NCBI GenBank assembly: GCA_963814955.1
Contig: CAWFEX010000006.1
Coordinates: forward strand, 248,001 to 312,000
DNA: 64,000 nt
Source: DATCJA01 sp963814955
GTDB taxonomy: Bacteria > Acidobacteriota > Vicinamibacteria > Vicinamibacterales > UBA2999
Reading direction: 5' to 3'
In this document: positions 17,495 through 27,932 of the stretch, piece by piece
Layout: every line of letters starts with the position of its first letter
How positions within the stretch are numbered: position 1 is the stretch's first letter
Position numbers and translations under genes: made by a program
Notes under the pieces: generated by a model
The model's input: the letters and a program-made list of their open reading frames with translations, nothing else
The model's database searches: none
Told to the model about the DNA's origin: nothing

Positions 17495-18715
17495 ATGGCG
17501 GTCGTCGTCCAGAAATATGGCGGATCGAGCGTGGCGGATGCGCAGAAGCTCCGTCAAGTGGCGGAACGTGTCATGCGCACGCGCAACGAGGGCCGATCCG
17601 TGGTGGTCGTGGTGTCCGCGATGGGACACACGACAGACGAACTGCTCGCCATGGCGAAGCAGATCTCAGCCAATCCCGAGCGGCGCGAGCTCGACATGCT
17701 CCTGTCGGCCGGCGAACGCATTTCGATGGCACTGTTGTCGATGGCCATTCGAGATCTGGGCGGAGATGCCATCAGTCTCACAGGCAGCCAGTCGGGAATC
17801 ATTACAACGGATCGTCATGTAGACGCACGAATCATCGAAGTGCGCCCGTATCGCGTGCAGGACGCACTCGCGCAGGGCAAGATTGTCGTCGTTGCCGGCT
17901 TCCAGGGCGTCTCACGCAGCAAGGAAGTGACGACACTGGGTCGCGGAGGGAGCGACACGACGGCCGTCGCAATGGCGGCTGCGCTCGATGCCGAGTACTG
18001 CGAGATCTGCTCCGACGTCGACGGCGTGTATTCGGCTGACCCGCGCGTGGTTCCAGAGGCGCAGCGCATCGCGACGTTGTCGTACGAAGAAACGCAGGAG
18101 ATGGCCGAGGCAGGCGCGAAGGTGTTGAACGCGCAAGCCGTCGAGTTCGCGAAGGAAAAGGGGATCGCCATATATGCACGCGCAACCGGCGGTCCGCTTC
18201 CGGGCCCGGATCCATCTTCCGATGGAACGGTGGTGCGGGAGCGTCCGCCCCGGATGCCAGGCACGGTCGTCGGCGTCGCGAGCGAGCGCGATGTCCTTCT
18301 CCTCGAGAGCCAGGTACCGGCGTCGGACTTGTTGACCCTCCTGGACGAGTGCGCGGTAGCCGGCAAGCAGCTGCACATCGTCGCGGACAGGACCAATTTG
18401 ATCATCTCGCGGGAAAACCTCCATAACGAAGCGCGACTGCGCGAAACGTTCAACTCACGCTTGAAGGGTCAGGTGCATCTTGTCGACGGCTTTGCTGCTG
18501 TCAGCGTCATTGGAGCCGGGATCAACGCGACGTACCGCAACGTCCGCAGCGGGTTCGACGCTTTGTCCGAGGCCAATATTCAGTTGCCCGGTGTCAACAC
18601 ATCCTCGTTTCGAATCACGTGGATGGTTCCACGGGAGCGCACCGACGAGGCGGTCCGCGTTCTCCACCGCAAATTCATCGAACCAGCCACGAGCCTGCCC
18701 GCGGCTTCCCGCTGA
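17495..18715 (+). CDS. lysC: Aspartate kinase (first copy)
   Basis: Phosphorylates aspartate at the head of the lysine/threonine/methionine pathway. Kinase domain: VVVQKYGGSSVAD at the N-terminus, FQGVSRSKEVTTLGRGGSDTTAV and EICSDVDGVYSADPR. A C-terminal ACT pair (about 260-390) handles feedback, but the usual ITxI signatures are diverged. 406 residues, ATG 17495. A second, different aspartokinase lies at 23017-24426. No lysine riboswitch is visible upstream. Confidence 0.92.
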   Translation: MAVVVQKYGGSSVADAQKLRQVAERVMRTRNEGRSVVVVVSAMGHTTDELLAMAKQISANPERRELDMLLSAGERISMALLSMAIRDLGGDAISLTGSQSGIITTDRHVDARIIEVRPYRVQDALAQGKIVVVAGFQGVSRSKEVTTLGRGGSDTTAVAMAAALDAEYCEICSDVDGVYSADPRVVPEAQRIATLSYEETQEMAEAGAKVLNAQAVEFAKEKGIAIYARATGGPLPGPDPSSDGTVVRERPPRMPGTVVGVASERDVLLLESQVPASDLLTLLDECAVAGKQLHIVADRTNLIISRENLHNEARLRETFNSRLKGQVHLVDGFAAVSVIGAGINATYRNVRSGFDALSEANIQLPGVNTSSFRITWMVPRERTDEAVRVLHRKFIEPATSLPAASR

Positions 18716-18813
18716 GAAAGGCCTGTGGGCGGCTTAGCAATCTGCTGGAACGGTGCTGCGCCGCGCCGTACAGGCCGCTTCGCAAAATCACCAGCGCCGC
18801 CTATGATCGCGGC

Positions 18814-20626
18814 ATGAAGACTCGACTGTCGCTTGCTGTTACTGCGATTGCCGCGCTTGGCACATTTGGCTGTCAGCGTAATGCCATAGACGTTCCCTCC
18901 GTGGACGCCGCGCGCGCCTTCCTCAGTGAGGCAAACAGCACGATGCTGCGGCTCGGCAATGAGGCGAACGAGGCTGGATGGGTCCAGAACACGTACATCA
19001 CGCCGGATACCGAGGCCATGGCCGCGCGCGCAAACGCCACCTACATGACCGCGGTGACGCGCTTCGCCAAGGAGGCGGTCCGCTACGACCAGGTGGAGTT
19101 GCCTGCCAGCGAGCGGCGGCAACTGACGCTGCTCAAGAACGCGCTCACAATGGCGGCACCTTCCGATCCGAAAGAGGCCGCCGAACTTGCACAACTCGTG
19201 ACGGGCATGGAGGGTGCCTACGGGCGTGGCAAGTTCTGCGCGGACGGCGAATCAGGCGAAGGCTGCCTCGACATCGAAGAAATCACCGAAATTCTCGCCA
19301 AAGAGCGGACCCCGGCGCGACTTCGCGAGGTGTGGGAAGGCTGGCATTCGGTGGCGCCGCCCATGAAACAGAGCTACACCCGGTTTGTCGAACTGTCGAA
19401 TAAAGGCGCACAGGAGCTGGGGTTTGCTGACACGGGTGCGATGTGGCGCTCGAAGTACGACATGCCACCGGACGCATTCGCCCGTGATCTGGACCGGCTG
19501 TGGGACCAGCTGCGACCGCTGTATTTATCGCTGCATGCGTATGTGCGCGCCAAGCTGCACGATCGGTACGGCGATCAGGTACCGGCGACCGGTCCCATAC
19601 CAGCGCATCTTCTCGGGAATCTGTGGGCCCAGGATTGGTCGAACCTCTACGACGTCGTCGGCCCGGAGCGCGGGGGGAAGGCTGCCTCATTGAGCGATGT
19701 GCTGCGCGCCCGAAACGTCACGCCAGTCGACATGTCGAAGTACGGAGAACGTTTCTTCACCTCTCTGGGCTTTGAGCCGCTGCCGCAGACGTTCTGGGAA
19801 CGATCGCTCTTCGTCAAGCCGCGCGATCGCGAAGTGGTCTGTCATGCGAGCGCGTGGAACATCAATGCCGTGGATGACCTCCGTTTCAAGATGTGTATCG
19901 ATCAAACAGAAGAGGATTTCACGGTCATCCATCATGAGCTCGGCCACAATTTCTATTCGCGCGCGTACGCCATGCAGCCGCCGATTTTTCGTGACAGTGC
20001 CAACGACGGCTTTCATGAGGCAATCGGCGACACCATCGCGTTGTCCGTCACGCCCGAATATCTCAGCAAGGTCGGCCTCGTCGACACTGCCGCGAAACGA
20101 CCCCGACGACATTGGCCTGCTCTTGAGAACCGCTCTTCAACGACTCGCGTTCCTGCCGTTCGGCCTGGTCGTCGATTCGTGGCGGTGGCAGGTGTTCAGC
20201 GGACAGGTAACACCAGACAACTACAATCGCGTGTGGTGGGAACTGCGCGAACGCTATCAGGGCGTGAGGCCCGTGTCGCCGAGAGGCGAGGAGTTCTTTG
20301 ACCCCGGTGCCAAGTACCACATTCCAGCCAACACTCCGTACGCCCGATATTTCCTCGCGTCGGTGCTGCAGTTTCAATTCCACCGGGCGCTGACGAAAAC
20401 AGCCGGGTGCACCACGCCTCTGCATCGCTGTTCGATTTACGGAAATACCGAGGCGGGCCGGCGCTTGAAGACCACGCTGGAAATGGGCGCTTCGCGTCCG
20501 TGGCCGGACGCGCTTGAGGCGCTGACGGGACAACGCGAAATGGACGCGCGGGCTATGGCCGACTACTACGCCCCGCTGAAAGCCTGGCTGGACGAGCAGA
20601 ACCGCGGTAAACCGATCGGCTGGTAG
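18814..20626 (+). CDS. M2-family (ACE-like) zinc dipeptidyl carboxypeptidase, +1 frameshifted
   Basis: Lipoprotein-like signal (LAVTAIAALGTFGC) then an M2 angiotensin-converting-enzyme fold. Zinc motif HHELGHNFY and the downstream glutamate in HEAIGDTIALS are intact. Frame 1 is good to VDTAA. Homology (NDPDDIGLLLRTALQRLAFLPFG) then continues one base later, so one A in AAA 20095-20097 is extra. The rejoined protein is about 603 residues, ending AWLDEQNRGKPIGW, normal for the family. It probably trims peptides outside the cytoplasm. Confidence 0.88.
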
Positions 20627-20630
20627 AGAC

Positions 20631-20649
20631 GGGGTCGGGAGTCGACCCC
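20631..20649. terminator. Hairpin between converging M2 peptidase and HTH gene
   Basis: GGGGTCG (20631-20637) pairs perfectly with CGACCCC (20643-20649) around a five-base loop, filling the 23-base gap between two converging genes. There is no strong T-run. Confidence 0.55.
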
Positions 20650-21129
20650 TTAACCACTGATTCGCGGAGTCCGTTTCAGGGGCGCCGGTCTGAGCGTCGA
20701 GAGCATCCTGGACCAGCGTGTTTGCATCCACTGTGCTGCGGCGACGTACCACGTCTGCTGCGGCACGCCCTCGATTTGCTCACTGCGCCGCCGCTCCATG
20801 GGATGGCCGAACTCATCACGGTACTCGGATGTGTGCGCGACGATGGCGGCGATATCCTGGATCGTTCCTCCAACGCGTCGATCGCCCTGCGGGAAGAGCC
20901 GACAGAATTCGTCAACCGTGTCCGAGGGATCGAGTCCGACGGCGTTTGCATATGCACGCACCCATGCGCGCGCGTACAACCCGCGCGGCCATTCCGACAG
21001 GTCGTTGCGTTCAAACGCCTCGAGCAACTCGCGTTTGACGCGGAGCATCGTCGCGATTTCGTCGAGTGAAATCTGATAGCGCTCGCGATACCGGCGAAGT
21101 CGTGTGACAAAGGCGTCTTGCGGATTCAT
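20650..21129 (-). CDS. RodZ-like helix-turn-helix protein
   Basis: 159 residues. The N-terminal HTH (FVTRLRRYRERYQISLDEI, RVKRELLEAFERND, WPRGLYARAWVRAYANAVGLDP) is the RodZ-type HTH_25 domain. Unlike full RodZ there is no clear membrane helix or periplasmic tail; the C-terminal third is basic and tryptophan-containing. It may be a soluble RodZ-type regulator. The 235 bases upstream to the hemQ end hold no gene that I can support. Confidence 0.75.
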   Translation of the reverse strand: MNPQDAFVTRLRRYRERYQISLDEIATMLRVKRELLEAFERNDLSEWPRGLYARAWVRAYANAVGLDPSDTVDEFCRLFPQGDRRVGGTIQDIAAIVAHTSEYRDEFGHPMERRRSEQIEGVPQQTWYVAAAQWMQTRWSRMLSTLRPAPLKRTPRISG

Positions 21130-21364
21130 GGCTGGGTGCTCCCGTATGGTTTCGTGCGGGATTACCCCAGCAATTTCCGGGCCTCAAACCCCTGGAAATT
21201 GACAGCGTCGCTTCGTATTCAGCCCGCAGAACTTAGAGACGCGCCACAAAATTGTGATCTCGCGGCGGGTACACGAATACGACAATAGCGTCTGAATTCC
21301 GTAGCATTTTCGACATCCACGGCCTTGCCGCGCATGCATCGGCCGTGTGCAGATTTGTGACAAT

Positions 21365-22183
21365 TTACGAGAGCGACGGCACCTCGCCGTTCAGATACGC
21401 CGCCAGCTGGCCTGCCGAAAACTGAAGGCCGACGTAGAAGGGACCGAATTCAGCAAACTTCGCGCTGGCTTCGTCGAATCGCATTTCGTAAATCAGCTTT
21501 TTGAAAACAAGGGGATCGTCCGCGAAGAGATCGACAGCCCACTCCCAATCGTCGAACCCGATCGAACCGGAGATCACCTGGGTGACCTTGCCGGAATAGT
21601 GCCGCCCAATCACACCGTGCTCGCGCATCATCGTTGCACGCCGATCGAACGCCTCGAGGTACCAGTTGAGCGCTTCTCCTCGGCGTTTGTTCATCGGGTA
21701 AAACGACACGTATCGCGCCTTCGGCATGTCGAGAAACAGACGATTCATCACACGCTGGCGTTGTGTCGTCATTTCCTCGTCGAACGCTTTTTCGAACTCG
21801 TCGCTCCCAGGCTTGAGTCTTGCCCCAAGCTGCTCGTGAATCTTCGCGGTCATCTCGTACATCCCGAGCTCGACGACCGAAACATAAGAGGCGGTGGGTT
21901 CGAGCGCGTCATGGAGACCGGATCGCGATAGAGCCAGCTGCGCACTCGCCAGTTCATCGAAGCTGCGTCGGAAGCAGATGATCATCAGGTCGGCTTTGTG
22001 CCCCAGCACCTGAACAATGGCCGTCGATCCGGCGTCGGGAACGGCAAGCGCACGAACCGCCTCGGCCGACAGCCGTTCTCGCTCCGCCGATGCGAGATCG
22101 CGCAGCCGATCCCATCGGACCCGATACATCAAGTGAAGCACGCTCCACCCTTCGAGCGTTTCGGGAATGAACGGGTTGTGCAT
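21365..22183 (-). CDS. hemQ: Coproheme decarboxylase / HemQ (chlorite dismutase family)
   Basis: Peroxide-dependent decarboxylation of coproheme to heme b, last step of the coproporphyrin heme route. Diagnostic segments are RYVSFYPMNKRRGEALNWY (propionate-interacting region) and DDWEWAVDLFADDPLVFKKLIYEMRFDEASAKFAEFGPFYVG. 272 residues, ATG 22183. The chlorite dismutase distal arginine context is absent, supporting HemQ over Cld. It is downstream of the sirtuin gene across a CACAAGT repeat. Confidence 0.88.
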   Translation of the reverse strand: MHNPFIPETLEGWSVLHLMYRVRWDRLRDLASAERERLSAEAVRALAVPDAGSTAIVQVLGHKADLMIICFRRSFDELASAQLALSRSGLHDALEPTASYVSVVELGMYEMTAKIHEQLGARLKPGSDEFEKAFDEEMTTQRQRVMNRLFLDMPKARYVSFYPMNKRRGEALNWYLEAFDRRATMMREHGVIGRHYSGKVTQVISGSIGFDDWEWAVDLFADDPLVFKKLIYEMRFDEASAKFAEFGPFYVGLQFSAGQLAAYLNGEVPSLS

Positions 22184-22198
22184 GGTGGGATCTTAGTT

Positions 22199-22234
22199 CA
22201 AGGCACAAGTCACAAGGCACAAGTCACAAGTCAC
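22199..22234. repeat. Tandem CACAAGT words
   Basis: Five head-to-tail CACAAGT/CACAAGG units with a 7-base period (22199-22234), between hemQ and the sirtuin gene. The TGA stop of the sirtuin gene (TGACTTGTG on the minus strand) is drawn from the repeat. Confidence 0.85.
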
Positions 22235-22977
22235 CCCACGCTCATCCGCCCGGCAACAAGCGGCAGGATCACTTCAGCCGGCCCCTGGATCGCGAGGTCT
22301 ACGGCATCTGACGCCGGTGTTGCCTCCAGATTGATCTCCGCGGTAAACGCTCCGCGATTCCGCGCTTCATGCAGGAGGCCGGCGGCGGGATACACGACCG
22401 CCGACGTTCCGACCGCAAGGAACACGTCGCAGGCCGTTGCGTGAAGTGCAGCGTGCAGATCTTCCCCGCGCAGCGATTCCCCAAACCAGACGACTGCGGG
22501 ACGCGCCGTGCCACCGCAATGAGGGCATCGCGGGGGAAGCTCACCGAACTGGACGCTCTCGTCGCGCCATGGCGTCGAGCCCTTCGAGCAGGAGTTCCAG
22601 CATGACAGCTCCCAGATCGACCCGTGTATCCGGACCAGCGAACGAGTTCCCGCACGGATGTGCAAATCATCGACGTTCTGGGTGACGACCTGACAGCCCG
22701 GTCTGCACGACCAGGCAGCGATGACTTCGTGCGCCGCATTTGGACGGCAGGCCGCGATCATCTCGCGGCGCCACGAGTACCACTGCCACACCAGAACAGG
22801 ATTCCGTCCGAACGCCTGTGGAGTCGCCAGATCTTCGGGCCGATAGTGGCGCCACAGTCCTTCTTGGCCTCTGAAGGTCGGCACCCCACTCGCCGCAGAT
22901 ACACCTGCTCCCGTCAGAATGGTGAACCGGTGTGCTTCCTTGATGCGCGTGGCGAGTCGATCAAGGTCGTCGCTCAT
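22231..22977 (-). CDS. cobB: NAD-dependent protein deacylase (sirtuin)
   Basis: Removes acyl groups from lysines using NAD. TGAGVSAASGVPTFRG is the NAD motif, TQNVDDLH contains the catalytic loop with QNxD, and the acyl-channel histidine is in RIHGSIWE. Zinc cysteines appear as CWNSC and CPHC. WYSWRRE carries the YxxR pair associated with desuccinylase/demalonylase (SIRT5-like) specificity. 248 residues. It lies 39 bases downstream of aspartokinase 2 on the same strand. Confidence 0.9.
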   Translation of the reverse strand: MSDDLDRLATRIKEAHRFTILTGAGVSAASGVPTFRGQEGLWRHYRPEDLATPQAFGRNPVLVWQWYSWRREMIAACRPNAAHEVIAAWSCRPGCQVVTQNVDDLHIRAGTRSLVRIHGSIWELSCWNSCSKGSTPWRDESVQFGELPPRCPHCGGTARPAVVWFGESLRGEDLHAALHATACDVFLAVGTSAVVYPAAGLLHEARNRGAFTAEINLEATPASDAVDLAIQGPAEVILPLVAGRMSVG

Positions 22978-23016
22978 GCTGCGGTGCGGAAGTCTGTTTT
23001 GATGCGATGCTCCGGC

Positions 23017-24426
23017 TCAGGAGGTCGTCTCCAGCCGAAACGCACGATGGATGGCGCGTACGGCTTCTGCCGCGTCGCGCTCGGTGACGACGAGCGAGAT
23101 GTTCCGTTCGGACGATCCCTGCGAAATCGCGATGATATTGACGCCCGCGTTGCCGAGGGCGCCAAATACCGTCGCTGCGATCCCGGGCGTGCCTCTCATG
23201 CGGTCTCCCACAGCCGCCACGATTGCCACTTGCTGTGCAGCGGTGATTTCATCGATGTGCCCGCGCATGAGCTCGAATTCGAGCGCCGACCGGAGCGCAG
23301 CGACGACGCGTGGGGCTTCGGCGGCGCTCAGCACGAAGCAGATGTTGTTCTCGGACGAGGCCTGCGAAATCATCAGCACGTTCGCCTGCTGCTCGGCGAC
23401 GACGTCAAACGTCTTCGCAGCGATCCCTGGAATCCCCTGCAGTCCGGTCCCGCTGATCGCAACGAGAATGACTCCGCGAATCGACGTCACCGCCTTGACG
23501 CCGCACGCCGAGGGGTGACCCTCAACGGTGACACGCGTACCGGGATGAGTGGGGTTGAAGCTGTTCAGGATGCGCACCGGAATGCGCTTCCGGAACGCAG
23601 GAAGAATCGTCTTGTAGTGCAACACCTTGGCGCCGTAGTACGCAAGCTCTGACGCCTCGCTGTAGGAAATCTCCGAGAGTGTGCGCGCCTCTGGTACCTC
23701 GGTAGGATTCGCCGTCATCACGCCGTCGACGTCGGTCCAGATCCACACTTCATTGGCGTCAAGGGCAGCGGCGACGATCGATGCCGAATAGTCGGAGCCG
23801 CCACGCCCGAGCGTCGTCACGACCCCGTCAACGGTCGCACCGATGAACCCGGTCACCACCGGAATCTCACCCTTGGCAATCAAAGGCTCGAGCCGGCCAC
23901 GGGTTTTGGAGCGCGTTTCGTCGACCAGAGGCTCGGCGCCCCCGAACTGGTCTGTGGTGACGATCAGCTCTGTCGCGTCGACTGCCTGCGACGATCGGCC
24001 ACGAGAGGCAATGGCGGCAGCGACCAGCGGCGCAGCGAGCATCTCTCCCATGCCGGAAATTGCGTCGAGCAGACGCGGCGTGAGCTCGTGCACCATGGAG
24101 AGACCGAAACAGAGATTCTCGAACCGGTCGAGGCGCTGCCGGAGCGCGTCGACCACGGCGCCGTGCCGCGGCGCATCACCGTCGATCAGAGCATCGGCGA
24201 CAGCCTTGTGCCGATCGAAGAGCTCCTGCCGCAGCTTTGGCTTCCAGTCGCCGGTCGAAGCCTGACGAGCGGCCGCAATCAAGGTGTCGGTCACCTTGCT
24301 CATCGCCGACGTAACGACGACGACCTGGTGCCCTGTTGCGGCAGTATCCACCGCGAGCTGCGCGGCCTGAGCGATGCGTTCCGCGGAACCCACAGAGGTC
24401 CCGCCGAATTTCATGACTATGAGCAT
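23017..24426 (-). CDS. Aspartate kinase (second copy, ThrA/LysC long type)
   Basis: 469 residues, a monofunctional aspartokinase of the longer type. MLIVMKFGGTSVGSAERI, FIGATVDGVVTTLGRGGSDYSASI and WTDVDGVMTANP are kinase signatures. Two ACT repeats follow, each with NVLMISQASSE- or NIIAISQGSSE-type ligand loops. These conserved loops suggest effector regulation, more clearly than in the copy at 17495. No homoserine dehydrogenase domain is fused. The two copies probably serve different end products. Confidence 0.92.
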   Translation of the reverse strand: MLIVMKFGGTSVGSAERIAQAAQLAVDTAATGHQVVVVTSAMSKVTDTLIAAARQASTGDWKPKLRQELFDRHKAVADALIDGDAPRHGAVVDALRQRLDRFENLCFGLSMVHELTPRLLDAISGMGEMLAAPLVAAAIASRGRSSQAVDATELIVTTDQFGGAEPLVDETRSKTRGRLEPLIAKGEIPVVTGFIGATVDGVVTTLGRGGSDYSASIVAAALDANEVWIWTDVDGVMTANPTEVPEARTLSEISYSEASELAYYGAKVLHYKTILPAFRKRIPVRILNSFNPTHPGTRVTVEGHPSACGVKAVTSIRGVILVAISGTGLQGIPGIAAKTFDVVAEQQANVLMISQASSENNICFVLSAAEAPRVVAALRSALEFELMRGHIDEITAAQQVAIVAAVGDRMRGTPGIAATVFGALGNAGVNIIAISQGSSERNISLVVTERDAAEAVRAIHRAFRLETTS

Positions 24427-24491
24427 AGGTTCGATGTAGGGGAACGACGCGCCGCGAGGCGCGAAGCCGTTTGCCAGTCAATTATTCACGA

Positions 24492-27099
24492 TCAGTGGAG
24501 CTGGGTCTGCGCGGCTTGTCCGTAATAGATGCCGTTGAAGAGGAATTTGAAGGTTCCGTGCGACTGACCGCGAAACGTGATCTCCGGCCCGAAGAGGATC
24601 ACGCGGCCTTTCCCGAGCGCCGCATCGGCCACGGCCACCATGCCTTTGAGGTGTGCCTGACCCAGCGCCCACCCGCTCCTGAGCGATGCCTCGGTCGCGA
24701 ACCAGGCCACCGGCCGGACATCCCCGGGCGAAGAGCCGCCTTCAAGACGAAAGACGGGACTCTTGTCGAAGAACACATCGACATCCTTCTCGAATCCGTA
24801 CCCGATTGGTACCGTATTGTCGACTGTAACGCGCAGCACCGAGCCCGGAACGAGGAATTCACTCGTCGGCAAAAACGACAACGGTTGTGACACGGGCAGG
24901 CCGAGCTCTCTGGCTACCGCGGTCGAGCGACCGATGGCCAGCAGCGTCCCGCCTTCCTCGACAAAATTTTTCAAAGCCGGCAACGTGTCCTTTCGCGTAA
25001 TCTGACCGGCCTCGTTCGCCAACTGAGAGGGCAGGATCGCGAGGTCCGGCAGTTCAGTCCACGTGCCTCCGTGATTCGGGACGGCTTCGCTCGGGAGAAC
25101 GACGACGTCATAGCGGTGGGCGAGATGCCCCTTGTCGAGCGCCGGGGGGTACACGACTTCGAATGGAAACTCGTACCTGCTCGAGCAACCAGCGAATCCA
25201 ACCGCTTGTACTCCAGCCCCCGTACCGATCTACCAGCCCGACGCGAACGCGATGAAGCTGCAGCGCCACGCCGGCTGGAGGTGACTGCACGCCCACGAAT
25301 GTCAGTCCCAACTCCCTGGCCGCACCTTCAACCACAGCCGTCGAAACAGCGGTGGCCGGGACGTAAATAGTCCCAGCTTCGTTGGCACCATCGCCGGTCG
25401 AACGGTCAGAAAGCCAGAAGACCTTCTCGCCTGCGTTCAGCAGCCGGTTGACTGCGATAACGGCATCGTTCTGATGATGGCTCACGAGAAATCCGGCGAC
25501 GTCACTCGACGCGGCAACAGCACTCTGCTCAGGGCGAGCGGGACCAACAATCTTCTCGAAAGGACCCTCGAACCCATCGAGAACGCGATCGAATTTGACA
25601 CCCATCTGGAAAGCGAGCGTCCAGCCGGCGCTGTCGTACGGCAATCGCGGCGGTCCTCCCTCATCCAGAACGTCGTCCGGATGGTCCTGTGGTTCGAACA
25701 TGTCGAGGATGTGCGGGCGAAACGCCTGCGCGGTTTTCACAACGTAGGATCCGGACGGGTACTTCCGCCCGCCCACCTTGAAGTCGGCGGACGCCCTGTG
25801 AATAACGATGCCGGTTCCAATCAGCGCGTTGACGAACTTCGTCGCCGTGGGGAAATCGGGCTGGTTCGCGGGAATGATGTACGCGCGCGCGTCGCGCAGT
25901 GCAGGATCGTGGACACTTTCCTTGGGCCGGTGGGGCGACGTCGTCCACGAGTCTTCACTTCCCCGCTCAATCGAGTTCCTTCCCATCTCATAGATGTCGA
26001 ACAACCACCGTTCACGATCGCGGGACGCGATGTCCAGCACCGCGCGGTTGGCTGTAACGGAGTACTCGACTGCCTCACTGAACCGGAATTGTCCGGCACC
26101 CCTCGGCAACGGAGTGGGACCTCCGATTGTCTCGGTCAGTATCCCGATCTGGTTGTGGAACGTCGCGGTTGTCCGGAGCCCGCCGTTCCACCACATGGAA
26201 TACGAAAGTCCGCTGCCTGTTGTCAGGCCAGGTTTCCGCTCATCGTCGAACCGACGGTGTATCGACGCACCCACCTCGTCGACTCCGCGACCAACGAGCG
26301 GGTCGAGCACGTAGTTGAACGATCCACCGAACGGAGGGGCCACCATTACTGCTTCCGTTGCTGGAGCCTGATGATGGTCGTAGACGATCTGCGGCACCCA
26401 GTCCTGAAACAGAACCCTGTTCATGTTGACCGTTTCCGCCTGCGTGCCCATATAGAAATCGCGGTTGTTGTCGTGTCCTACGTACTTCTGGTACAGACGC
26501 GGTAACCCTGCGAGCGTTCGTTTTCGCGGATTTTTCTCACGCATGTACCAGTTCGCGACGAGCTCGTGTCCGTCCGGATTCGCATGTACCAGCAGAACGA
26601 TCACGTCGCGAAGGATTCGCGTTGTCTCGGCATCTGTGCCGCTCACGAGTTGGTACGCGGTCTCAATCAATTGCTGCGCCGTGAGCACCTCGGTGGCATG
26701 CAAGCCGCCGCTGATCCAAACGACAGCCTTGCCCTCGCTTGCCAGCGCGCGAGCCTCGGGCTGTGAGACTCCTTCTGCGTGTGCCAGCCGCCGGGAGATC
26801 TCGCGATACCGATCGAGTCGTGCGAAGTTCTCGGGCGCGGTGACGACAGCCATCCACTGTGTTCGCCCTTCTTCCGTGCGGCCGATGTCGACGAGCGTCA
26901 TCCGATCCGATTCACGGTCGAGCTGCTTCCAATACGACTCGAGCTGGCCGTAAGTGGCGAGGAAATAGTCGTCGCCAATGGGCGCCCCGAAGTGCTGCTC
27001 GGGCGTGGTAATGGAACGCGCATCAGACGGCTGCGTGCTCGTGTGCGCGTGAGCGATTGCCAGCAGCGCCGCAGCGACCACGAGTGTGCGCCTTGTCAT
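24492..27099 (-). CDS. M14-family zinc carboxypeptidase, secreted, +1 frameshifted
   Basis: Signal peptide TRRTLVVAAALLAIAHA followed by an M14 fold: SGGLHATEVLTAQQ (HxxE zinc pair, His and Glu) and the later VHANPDGHEL, with DHHQAPATEA and EYSVTANRAVLD. A long C-terminal region of glutamine-amidotransferase-like type follows (LPALKNFVEEGGTLLAIG, GKGRVILFGPEITFRGQ). Frame 1 is good to WLLEQ. YEFPFEVVYPPALDKG continues one base on, so one base in the CC pair at 25176-25177 is extra. Rejoined length is about 868 residues. Probable role: peptide breakdown in the periplasm. Confidence 0.85.
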
Positions 27100-27127
27100 A
27101 GGTATTCCGCCCGTATGATAGCGCCCA

Positions 27128-27883
27128 GTGGCTTTCAAGATCGCGACCTGGAACGTCAACGGTATCCGCGCCCGTCAGACGGAGCTACACGATTTTCTCG
27201 ATCGAGAACAGCCCGACGTGCTGTGTCTGCAGGAGATCAAAGCCTCGCTCGATCAGCTTCCGGTCTGGCTCTGTGAGCTGGACGGTTACTGGTGCTACTG
27301 GCACGGCGGGAAAGGGTATTCCGGAGTCGGTCTGCACGTGCGCCGGCTCACGTTTCCTGACCGGCCCTTGTTTCATCATCCCGATTTCGACTACGAGAAT
27401 CGCATCGTCACCGTACGCCTGCCGCAGGCAACCATCGCGTCAATTTACGTTCCCAACGGCGGCAAGGATTTCCCGGCCAAGATGCGGTTTCTCGAGTCGC
27501 TCGACCTGTACGCGGCGGAGTTTCAGTCCGCAGGACTGCCACTCGTGCTCTGCGGCGACTTGAACGTCGCGCGCACTGACATGGACGTCCATCCCAAGGA
27601 ACGCCGGCCGCGGGCAATTGGCCAGCTGCCGGAAGAGCGGGCCCTCATCGAGAGCATCATCGGCCACGCGCTCGTGGACGTGCACCGTCAGGTGGACCCG
27701 AACAACGCAGACTTGTTCACATGGTGGGCGCCGTGGCGAAACATGAAGCAACGGAACATCGGCTGGCGCCTCGACTATGTCCTTGCCTCGGCTTCACTCG
27801 CCGCGCGCACCGTCTCGTGCGAGGTTCAGCGTGAAGTGGGGACGAGCGATCACGGACCGGTAGTCGCGATTCTTGATTTGTGA
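27128..27883 (+). CDS. xth: Exodeoxyribonuclease III (AP endonuclease)
   Basis: Repairs abasic sites. EEP fold with KIATWNVNGIRAR, LCLQEIKAS (metal-binding Glu), GGKGYSGVGL, LCGDLNVARTDMDVH (catalytic Asp/Asn), WRLDYVLAS and TSDHGPVVA with the catalytic Asp-His. 251 residues, GTG start 27128. Divergent from the M14 peptidase with a 28-base gap. The 3' end overlaps a repeat. Confidence 0.93.
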   Translation: MAFKIATWNVNGIRARQTELHDFLDREQPDVLCLQEIKASLDQLPVWLCELDGYWCYWHGGKGYSGVGLHVRRLTFPDRPLFHHPDFDYENRIVTVRLPQATIASIYVPNGGKDFPAKMRFLESLDLYAAEFQSAGLPLVLCGDLNVARTDMDVHPKERRPRAIGQLPEERALIESIIGHALVDVHRQVDPNNADLFTWWAPWRNMKQRNIGWRLDYVLASASLAARTVSCEVQREVGTSDHGPVVAILDL

Positions 27884-27932
27884 ATTGTGATCATGAATGC
27901 GATTTCAATCACCAATCGCAAATCATCATTCA
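27868..27932. repeat. GATTTGTGA-word inverted repeat between converging genes
   Basis: GATTTGTGAATTGTGAT (27875-27891) and ATCACCAATCGCAAATC (27909-27925) are near reverse complements. The repeat overlaps the end of xth and reaches into the last codons of the YkgJ-type gene. The same words recur at 62629-62698. Confidence 0.8.

Noticed and set aside
21130..21364. Possible RNA or gene in the gap between the HTH gene and hemQ
   Set aside because: No open frame with a plausible start, no strong hairpin with a T-run and no promoter that I can support.
21365..22183. Chlorite dismutase activity for the HemQ-like protein
   Set aside because: Sequence matches the heme-synthesis branch, and the catalytic distal arginine context of true chlorite dismutases was not seen.
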